A stretch of DNA of 18,244 nt from Dehalococcoidia bacterium (GTDB lineage Bacteria > Chloroflexota > Dehalococcoidia > SZUA-161). The notes beneath the pieces are model-generated. The model ran no database searches. It was not told the origin of the DNA and saw nothing but the letters and a program-made list of their open reading frames with translations. Of this stretch, positions 13,287 through 18,244 are shown one piece after another. The DNA is taken from contig JAUXAX010000039.1 in NCBI GenBank assembly GCA_030619685.1, forward strand, positions 1 through 18,244, given 5' to 3'. Position 1 is the stretch's first letter. Each line of letters opens with the position of its first letter. The translations under genes and the position numbers were made by a program.

Positions 13287-14387
13287 CTAGACGTTGAACA
13301 GGACGGTGACCACATCACCGTCCTGTACTATATAGCTCTTGCCCTCGAGGCGGAGCAGACCCTGCTTTCGCGCCTCAGCCAGGTCGCCGCATTTGACAAG
13401 GTCGTCGTGGCCGATAACCTCCGCTCTGATAAAGCCCCGTTCCATATCAGAGTGCACCTTGCCCGCTGATTTCTGGACAGTGGTGCCGCGGCGGATGGTC
13501 CAAGCTTTTACCTCATCGGAGGCAATGGTGAAGAAAGAGATCAGCCCCAAGAGACCGTATGATAGCCGAATTACCCGGTCAAGCCCTGATTCGTCCAGGC
13601 CCAGGCTTGCACGGAATTCCTGGGCTTCGGCATCGCTGAGTTGCGTCAGTTCCATCTCAAGCTGGCCGCAGAGGACAGCCACCTCACAGTTTTGTCTCCG
13701 GTAGCGGCCACCAAATTTGGTCTCCAGGGAGCTAGCTTCCGGAAGCTGGTCTTCGCCAATGTTGAGCAGCAGCAACATGGGCTTGGCGGTGAGAAACTGA
13801 AAGTTCTCGATCGCCTTGACTTCCTGCTCAGAGAGGTCTTGATCTCGAATAGGGATATCTTCCTCGAGAGCAGACTTGACCTTGGCCAAAAGGGCCTGTT
13901 CTTGAGATATCAATCCCCTCTCCTGCTGCTTGGCCCCTTTTAGCGAATCCTTCAGTCGTTCCAGTCTCCTTTCGAGGATAGCCAGGTCGGAGAAGGCAAT
14001 CTCGAGGTTCATGCTGCCGATATCCCGCTCTGGGTCCACGGTGCCTTCAGAGTGGGGTATCGTTTCGTCCTCAAAAGCGCGGACTACATGAGCCAGGGCG
14101 TCCGCCTTGCTAAGGTAAGTGAGGAATTGCCCGCTCGGGCCTTCACCCTTGCCGAACCCTTTGGCGGGAGCAGCAATGTCTATATATGTCACCTCAGCGG
14201 GAACAGTGCGTTTTGGCTTCAGGAGCTCCGTAAGCCGATCCAATCTGGGATCTGGCACCTTAACCACCCCAATGTTGGGAGTCAGGGCAGCCGAGGAGTA
14301 AGCGCCTGTTTGCGCCTCGCCTTTGGCAAGGGCGTTGAACACAGTGGTTTTGCCGCTTTTGGGTAGACCAATGATGCCGATCTCCAT
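13287..14387 (-). CDS. ychF: YchF/OLA1-type GTPase/ATPase
   Basis: 366 residues, the normal length. Family knowledge: a ribosome-associated P-loop NTPase of the Obg group that prefers ATP in many species and modulates stress responses and translation. Seen: G1 GLPKSGKTT (7-15; usual form GLPNVGKST), SAALTPNIGVVKVPDPRLD switch region, IDIAAPAKGFGKGEG (G3 region), a coiled-coil insertion (about 125-175), LLLNIGED in the place of the G4 (N-x-x-E) motif, and a C-terminal TGS domain ending RLEGKSYIVQDGDVVTVLF. ATG 14387 has GGAG eight nt upstream. Divergent from holA. Confidence 0.95.
   Translation of the reverse strand: MEIGIIGLPKSGKTTVFNALAKGEAQTGAYSSAALTPNIGVVKVPDPRLDRLTELLKPKRTVPAEVTYIDIAAPAKGFGKGEGPSGQFLTYLSKADALAHVVRAFEDETIPHSEGTVDPERDIGSMNLEIAFSDLAILERRLERLKDSLKGAKQQERGLISQEQALLAKVKSALEEDIPIRDQDLSEQEVKAIENFQFLTAKPMLLLLNIGEDQLPEASSLETKFGGRYRRQNCEVAVLCGQLEMELTQLSDAEAQEFRASLGLDESGLDRVIRLSYGLLGLISFFTIASDEVKAWTIRRGTTVQKSAGKVHSDMERGFIRAEVIGHDDLVKCGDLAEARKQGLLRLEGKSYIVQDGDVVTVLFNV
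13299..13325. terminator. 11-bp perfect inverted repeat at the ychF 3' end (possible terminator or stabiliser)
   Basis: CAGGACGGTGA, loop CCACA, TCACCGTCCTG. It lies inside the last codons of ychF (DGDVVTVLF) and about 50 nt after the convergent lipoprotein stop. Neither side has a clear T run, so a rho-independent terminator is not certain. Confidence 0.4.
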
Positions 14388-14487
14388 GCCACAGACTCCA
14401 GTTTAGCTAGAAGGGTCAGGTGGGCAGAAAAACATTGCCTCATGACCTCAGGCTAAACCTACGTTTCAAATCAACTTGGTTGGATGT

Positions 14488-14497
14488 TATAATTATA
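14488..14497. promoter_or_regulatory. overlapping divergent -10 boxes between ychF and holA
   Basis: TATAAT on the plus strand (14488-14493) and TATAAT on the minus strand (14497-14492) share two bases. Matching -35 boxes are weak (TTCAAA on plus at 14465-14470 with 17-nt spacing). The minus start would leave a leader of about 100 nt for ychF. Confidence 0.45.
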
Positions 14498-14558
14498 CTC
14501 CAGCCAGTCCATATTGTAACTTCGGATTTGATTATCAAGGTAATGGTTGGAGGCAGGA

Positions 14559-15581
14559 TTGCTTTATATATTGTATGGTGAGGACGACTTCTCTCTTAGA
14601 GAAGCCTTGACTGAGATCAAGGAGGGATTGGGAGATGAAACGATGGTTGTCACCAACACCACAGTACTCCAAGGCCAAAACGCTACGCCTGAGCAACTGA
14701 TTGCTACCTGTGCCACCGTACCTTTCTTGGCACCAAAGCGTCTCGTGATCATCGAGGGCCTGCTTGGCCTCTTCGAGCAACGAGATAAAGTAAAGGCTGC
14801 ACCGAGGCTCAAGGATTCCGGCTGGCTTTCGCTTAAAGGATATGTCGAACAGATGCCAGAGAGTACCGTCTTGGTGCTCATTGACAGCAAGCTCAAGAAA
14901 AGCAATCCTCTTCTCAAAGAGCTCGCCCCACAGGCAACGGTCAAGGAATTCAAACCTCCATATATACCTCCAAAGGGTATCCAAAAGGGTGACCAGTTGT
15001 ACAACTGGATGCAGAGCAGGGCAAACAAATCTGGAGGCAGTATATCACCAGCCGCAGCGCGCCTGCTCGCCAATCTTATCGGCAGTAATCTCTGGCTCCT
15101 GTCCAGTGAAATCGACAAGCTTTGTCTCTACACCCTGGGGAGAACGATAGAGGAGGACGATGTGGGGTTGCTGGTGGCTGAAGCGCGGGAATTCACTGTC
15201 TTCGCTATGATCGATGCCATTCTTGAACACAGGTCGGCTGCGGCAACTAAACTCCTTCACCGGCTGGAGGATGGAGGGGCAGTGCCACCGTACCTCTTGT
15301 TTATGATCACCCGTCAATTCCGCCTGGTGATACAGGCTAAACACCTTCTCCACCAGCGGCACAGGGCTGCTGAGATCGGACATAGCCTGGGGCTTACCTC
15401 TGAATATGCCCTTCAAAAGACCGTAGCGCAGGCCAAGGTACATTCCATGAAGCGGCTGGAGAACATCTACCGAAATTTGCTGGACACCGACATCTCGATA
15501 AAGACAGGTAGGTTCAAGGGGGACAAGGGGGAACTTGCCCTCGATCTCCTGATCAGCGAATTGTGCGAAGAGCCTTCATAG
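14559..15581 (+). CDS. holA: DNA polymerase III delta subunit (clamp loader)
   Basis: About 340 residues. Delta opens the beta sliding clamp in the clamp-loader complex. Seen: the N-terminal signature LYILYGEDDFSLREAL, the Rossmann-like core (RLVIIEGLLGLF, STVLVLIDSKL), the collar-joining ISPAAARLLANLIGSNLWLLSSEIDKLCLY and the C-terminal region ending LDTDISIKTGRFKGDKGELALDLLI. Start choice: TTG 14559 has GGAGG five nt upstream and begins right before LYILYGED, as in the family; TTG 14547 would add four residues and has a poorer site. No ATG is available in frame. Convergent with the PHP gene, 57 nt apart. Confidence 0.93.
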   Translation: MLYILYGEDDFSLREALTEIKEGLGDETMVVTNTTVLQGQNATPEQLIATCATVPFLAPKRLVIIEGLLGLFEQRDKVKAAPRLKDSGWLSLKGYVEQMPESTVLVLIDSKLKKSNPLLKELAPQATVKEFKPPYIPPKGIQKGDQLYNWMQSRANKSGGSISPAAARLLANLIGSNLWLLSSEIDKLCLYTLGRTIEEDDVGLLVAEAREFTVFAMIDAILEHRSAAATKLLHRLEDGGAVPPYLLFMITRQFRLVIQAKHLLHQRHRAAEIGHSLGLTSEYALQKTVAQAKVHSMKRLENIYRNLLDTDISIKTGRFKGDKGELALDLLISELCEEPS

Positions 15582-15638
15582 CTGCGCTGTGCATTACCTC
15601 GAAGCGAAGGGCACGCAACTTCACCTGCGCAAGCTTCC

Positions 15639-16283
15639 TTACCGATTCACCCACCCATGTCGGCGAAGGTCTACTGCCCTAAATCGCCCCTCCCTGAGCT
15701 CGGTGATCAGCTCCTCAATGCTGCTGATCCTTTTTTCAAAATGGGTAGCACAAGATGGTATATCTGAAAGGGAGTGGGCATCGCTACCACCGACACCTCT
15801 CAGGTCCAGCCTGCGACATAGCTCGTGAGCGAAGTTGTTTTCTTTACTGTTGGACCTACCATTCACCACTTCAACTGCATCGACCAGATTGAAGATGTAG
15901 TCTTTGCAGACGCTGTCCAACAACTGGTCTGGGTTGGGGTTATAACGTACTCGTCCTCTGTAGGGATGTGCCAGGATGATGGCACCGCCGGCCTCGTCTA
16001 CCAATCGCCTGATGAATTTTGCATGATGCATGCCGAATTTGTATTCGGCTAACCCAAAAACCAAAACGTGTCCTTCATCAGAGCTTATCTCCATTCCATG
16101 AAAGATTGGGAAATCGTGCTCATGGCTCAGTCGAGCCACATCTTCCTCTTTCCAGTGCCAATCGTGCTCGGTGAAGCAGATACCATCAAGCCCTGAGCGC
16201 TTCGCCTGCCGAATCAACTCCTCAGGCTTCAGGTCACTGTCATCGGAATGGGGCCAGGTATGGGTATGAAGATCGATGATCAT
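15639..16283 (-). CDS. PHP-domain metal-dependent phosphoesterase
   Basis: 214 residues, a stand-alone PHP domain. Metal-ligand motifs seen in order: DLHTHT (His6, His8), FTEHDWHW (Glu39/His40), GMEIS (Glu65), LAHPYR (His106) and GGSDAH (Asp168, His170). Family knowledge: such proteins hydrolyse phosphoesters (nucleotides, histidinol phosphate, small nucleic acids) with two or three metal ions; the substrate here is unknown. ATG 16283 begins directly at the first motif, so the start is well placed although no ribosome site is visible. A TATAAT on the minus strand (16308-16303) lies 19-25 nt upstream. Divergent from nuoA, with the dyad 16336-16357 in between. Confidence 0.88.
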   Translation of the reverse strand: MIIDLHTHTWPHSDDSDLKPEELIRQAKRSGLDGICFTEHDWHWKEEDVARLSHEHDFPIFHGMEISSDEGHVLVFGLAEYKFGMHHAKFIRRLVDEAGGAIILAHPYRGRVRYNPNPDQLLDSVCKDYIFNLVDAVEVVNGRSNSKENNFAHELCRRLDLRGVGGSDAHSLSDIPSCATHFEKRISSIEELITELREGRFRAVDLRRHGWVNR

Positions 16284-16302
16284 ATGTTAGCCGTCCATAC
16301 AT

Positions 16303-16308
16303 ATTATA
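16303..16308 (-). promoter_or_regulatory. candidate -10 box of the PHP gene
   Basis: TATAAT on the minus strand (16308-16303), about 20 nt before ATG 16283. I found no good -35 hexamer at 16-18 nt. Confidence 0.35.
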
Positions 16309-16335
16309 ACCTGATGCTTACAGAAAATGACCAGG

Positions 16336-16357
16336 GATTGTGAGATTATTCACAATC
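16336..16357. promoter_or_regulatory. CRP/FNR-family operator-like dyad upstream of nuoA
   Basis: Perfect dyad GATTGTGA-N6-TCACAATC. The core TTGTGA-N6-TCACAA equals the known consensus shape of CRP and HcpR-type regulators. Its centre (16346.5) is about 70 nt before the inferred nuoA start of transcription and 63 nt before the PHP ATG. Confidence 0.65.
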
Positions 16358-16380
16358 TCGGAAATGTACATGACAGCCTA

Positions 16381-16410
16381 TTGCATTGCCCCAACACCCT
16401 ATGGTATCAT
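16381..16410 (+). promoter_or_regulatory. candidate nuo operon promoter
   Basis: TTGCAT (16381-16386), 18-nt spacer, TATCAT (16405-16410). The -10 box matches five of six; the -35 box is poor, as expected for an activator-dependent promoter. It implies a start near 16417. Confidence 0.4.
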
Positions 16411-16444
16411 AACTAGCGACCAGCGGAGAAGGGATAATAAGCGC

Positions 16445-16813
16445 TTGCTCGCTGATTATGGTTATATAGCAATCCTCCTCATCGCTGCCATTTCAGTACC
16501 CGCCCTAATTCTTCTATTAGCCAAGTTCATCAGTGTTCGACCCAAGCGACCCGACCCCGAGGGCGTGAAGAGTTCTACCTATGAGTGCGGAATGCAGACC
16601 ATAGGTAGTTCATGGATACAGTTCAACTTCCGCTATTATTTTTATGCCCTGCTTTTCGTCATCTTCGATATCGAGGTCGTTTTCCTCTTCCCTTGGGCAG
16701 TACATTTCAAGCAGCTCAAACTTTTCGGCTTCGTTGAGATGCTCATCTTCATCCTCATCCTGGTGGTGGGTCTGGTTTACGCCTGGAGAAAGAGGGTTTT
16801 GGAATGGAAATAG
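16445..16813 (+). CDS. nuoA: NADH-quinone oxidoreductase subunit A
   Basis: 122 residues, three TM helices, a membrane subunit at the junction of the peripheral and membrane arms of complex I. Seen: TM1 (about 6-27, [20 protein letters not shown]), the family hallmark [37 protein letters not shown] (TM2, with the conserved acidic pair region) and TM3 with [11 protein letters not shown]. Start choice: TTG 16445 has AAGGG upstream and lies after the inferred promoter; upstream in-frame GTG/ATG codons (16340-16372) would begin in the operator or before the -10 box and add residues unlike the family. Overlaps nuoB by 10 nt. Confidence 0.88.
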   Translation: MLADYGYIAILLIAAISVPALILLLAKFISVRPKRPDPEGVKSSTYECGMQTIGSSWIQFNFRYYFYALLFVIFDIEVVFLFPWAVHFKQLKLFGFVEMLIFILILVVGLVYAWRKRVLEWK

Positions 16814-17406
16814 AGAGCGGACAGAATATATTACCAGTCTACTCCCCAGCTGAGCTTGACCGCGATGAGGGCAAAGCCATCGAGGTACTGAAAGCCCGGT
16901 CTCAGCAGCCGATACCTGATCCCGACCGTTGGCTTGAGGAAGAGATCGAACGCGGTGTCCTGACCACTAGCCTAGATGCTATCTTGAACTGGGGACGCCG
17001 ATGGTCAGTGTGGCCAGTGGCCTTTGGTCTAGCTTGCTGCGCTATGGAGATGATCGCCACCGCAGCCTTGCGGTTCGATATCTCGCGCTTTGGCATGGAA
17101 CTACTAAGAGCCTCGCCCCGACAGGCTGACCTAATGCTGGTGTCGGGAACGGTGACCTGGAAGATGGCGCCTGCGGTCAAGATGATTTACGATCAAATGG
17201 CGGAGCCGAAGTGGGTGGTGGCTATGGGCTCCTGCGCCATCAGCGGCGGACCTTTTGCCGATTCATATAGCGTGGTGCCCGGAGTTAACCGCATCATTCC
17301 CGTGGATGTATATGTGCCGGGGTGTCCACCACGCCCCGAGGGCCTATTGAAGGGTCTCATCATGCTACATGAGAAGATATCGCAGGACAGCATTACGAGG
17401 AGCTAG
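16804..17406 (+). CDS. nuoB: NADH-quinone oxidoreductase subunit B
   Basis: 200 residues. Carries the N2 [4Fe-4S] cluster that reduces quinone. All four ligands are seen: Cys78 and Cys79 in GLACCAMEM, Cys144 in GSCAISGG, Cys174 in PGCPPRPEG. The quinone-facing [20 protein letters not shown] region is intact. An N-terminal extension of about 45 residues, acidic and proline-bearing, precedes the conserved domain. The ATG at 16804 lies inside the 3' end of nuoA with GAGGG seven nt upstream, so translation is coupled. A small SH3-like gene follows at once, then nuoC. Confidence 0.95.
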   Translation: MEIESGQNILPVYSPAELDRDEGKAIEVLKARSQQPIPDPDRWLEEEIERGVLTTSLDAILNWGRRWSVWPVAFGLACCAMEMIATAALRFDISRFGMELLRASPRQADLMLVSGTVTWKMAPAVKMIYDQMAEPKWVVAMGSCAISGGPFADSYSVVPGVNRIIPVDVYVPGCPPRPEGLLKGLIMLHEKISQDSITRS

Positions 17407-17408
17407 AA

Positions 17409-17588
17409 ATGGCTGAATTAAGTGCAGGTGATAGGGTCAGGGTCAAGGAGAGGCCAAATTACACCCTCAGCGGGTGGGAGGGCGAAGTGGTAGAGGTTAA
17501 AGAAGACCCTAAAGGGTGGATCATAATAAAGGCTGATAAAACCGGATACCGCATGGCATTTCCTGAGACCGAGCTCAAGAAGCTCTAG
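17409..17588 (+). CDS. small SH3/KOW-like protein encoded between nuoB and nuoC
   Basis: 59 residues. ATG 17409 has a strong GAGGAG (17397-17402) six nt upstream, inside the nuoB 3' end; the stop is three nt before the nuoC frame. The sequence GDRVRVKERPNYTLSGWEGEVVEV, then WIIIKADKTGYRMAFPETELKKL, follows the beta-strand/turn pattern of a small SH3-like or KOW barrel. No Cys or TM segment. The place between two core complex I genes and the tight spacing suggest a complex I accessory subunit. In cyanobacterial NDH-1 the small SH3-like subunits NdhS and NdhO sit near the electron-input site; an equivalent role is inference from fold style only. Confidence 0.82.
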   Translation: MAELSAGDRVRVKERPNYTLSGWEGEVVEVKEDPKGWIIIKADKTGYRMAFPETELKKL

Positions 17589-17591
17589 GTT

Positions 17592-18050
17592 TTGGAGACA
17601 GCAAACAGCAAGATGATGAAGCCATTGATTGGAAGCGAAGTTGCTAAGAAGATAGGGGGGCAGCTTCCAGGAGCAGTGGTTGAATACAACACCGCAGTCT
17701 TAGTCAAAAGCGAATCCATCTTTGAGGTTTGCCGTTTCCTTAACCAAACCGCGGGACTCGATTTCGATTACCTAGTTAATCTCACCGGCGTCGACTACCT
17801 CAATTACCTCGAGGTGGTTTATCATTTGGTCTCGATGAAGCATAACCACAGCCTTGTCCTCAAGACCAGATGCTACGACCGAGAACAGCCCGCAGTACCC
17901 TCCGTAACCCCTATCTGGAAGGGGGCCGATTTCCAGGAGAGGGAGGTCTACGATCTCCTGGGGATTCGCTTTGAGGGTCATCCCAACATGAAACGTATAT
18001 TCCTCTGGGAGGGATTTCAGGGGCACCCGCTTAGGAGAGATTACCTGTAG
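17592..18050 (+). CDS. nuoC: NADH-quinone oxidoreductase subunit C (30 kDa)
   Basis: Up to 152 residues. A peripheral-arm subunit without cofactors that helps form the quinone-reaction core with NuoB and NuoD. Seen: the signature EREVYDLLGIRFEGHP and, at the end, LWEGFQGHPLRRDYL, both in family positions; it stops right after this, so no NuoD fusion. Start uncertain: TTG 17592 follows the preceding stop by three nt; ATG 17613 or 17616 would give 144-145 residues, which also fits. Neither has a well-spaced ribosome site (GGAGA at 17594-17598 is 15 nt before 17613), so translational coupling is likely. Confidence 0.93.
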   Translation: METANSKMMKPLIGSEVAKKIGGQLPGAVVEYNTAVLVKSESIFEVCRFLNQTAGLDFDYLVNLTGVDYLNYLEVVYHLVSMKHNHSLVLKTRCYDREQPAVPSVTPIWKGADFQEREVYDLLGIRFEGHPNMKRIFLWEGFQGHPLRRDYL

Positions 18051-18067
18051 AAGGCTTATAGTTGGCA

Positions 18068-18244
18068 ATGACAAAACCTGATTTGATACTACTGCATGCT
18101 CCGAGCAACTACGATTTCAGGAAACACGCGATAATGTATGGCCCCATAAGCGACGTGATCCCATCGACGCCCATTTTTGAAATGTATCCCATCGGCCTTG
18201 TCAGCATCGGCGCCTACCTAGAAAACAATGGGGTACATACCAGG
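18068..18244 (+). CDS. B12-binding-domain radical SAM protein (3' partial)
   Basis: Only the first 59 residues are in the window. Seen: LILLHAPSNYDFR, YGPISDVIPSTPIFEMYPIG and LVSIGAYLENNG, the typical beginning of COG1032-type proteins with an N-terminal cobalamin-binding Rossmann domain followed by radical SAM. The cluster motif lies beyond the window. It begins 17 nt after nuoC, where nuoD would be expected, so nuoD is either later or elsewhere. An in-frame TTG at 18062 is an alternative start. Confidence 0.82.
   Translation, partial: MTKPDLILLHAPSNYDFRKHAIMYGPISDVIPSTPIFEMYPIGLVSIGAYLENNGVHTR

Noticed and set aside
12665..13318. 217-codon minus-strand frame opposite the lipoprotein gene
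   Set aside because: Low-complexity Ser/Asn-rich product that mirrors the acidic lipoprotein codons, including the repeat; a shadow frame.
16340..16444. Upstream GTG/ATG starts for nuoA
   Set aside because: They begin within the CRP/FNR-like dyad or before the inferred -10 box and add a hydrophilic leader not seen in NuoA.
1..18244. CRISPR arrays, tRNA or rRNA genes
   Set aside because: No spaced repeats, cloverleaf-like segments with CCA-type ends or rRNA-like stretches were noticed on reading; a tRNAscan run would settle this for tRNAs.

Overview
The window looks like a chromosomal piece of an anaerobic bacterium with a Wood-Ljungdahl-type metabolism. The best guess is Chloroflexota, near Dehalococcoidia. 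This rests on CODH nickel-maturation genes (cooC, cooT), a stand-alone NuoF/NuoG-type electron-input pair, a nuoABC operon, AMP-forming acetyl-CoA synthetase and the general protein style. No rRNA, tRNA or CRISPR array was seen, so the taxonomy is inference.

Layout. 1-3174 (+): the end of a NuoF/HydB-like flavoprotein, a NuoG/HoxU-like iron-sulfur protein, a 25-codon Cys-containing peptide ORF, cooT, an unknown small protein and cooC; this reads as a redox plus nickel/CODH maturation operon. 3175-6692 (mostly -): a defence-type insertion holding a PIN-domain remnant, a two-TM protein, a retron reverse transcriptase, a retron ncRNA and an Ec86/St85-type nucleoside-deoxyribosyltransferase-like effector behind its own sigma70-like promoter. 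6693-11156 (-): acetyl-CoA synthetase, a radical SAM protein and ffh, apparently transcribed from the ffh promoter. 10997-12238: a 282-bp direct duplication of the ffh 5' end and its divergent promoter, bracketing an LEA14-like gene. 12249-15581: a lipoprotein, ychF (-) and holA (+). 15639-18244: a PHP phosphoesterase (-), then nuoA, nuoB, a small SH3-like protein, nuoC and the start of a B12-binding radical SAM protein.

The most notable element is the retron. Between effector and RT genes I can fold a complete msr-msd candidate on the minus strand (5127-5367): a 21-nt a1/a2 pairing (11 perfect bp plus GCTTA/TAAGC), a G directly after CTTA in the position of the branching guanosine, two msr-like hairpins and a long interrupted msd hairpin. 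The a1 arm lies inside the last codons of the effector gene. A two-TM, helix-rich protein follows the RT and may be a third component. Other points worth checking are a near-ideal CRP/FNR-family dyad (TTGTGA-N6-TCACAA) upstream of nuoA, an SH3-like ORF inserted between nuoB and nuoC, and a CooC whose signature P-loop lysine is arginine.
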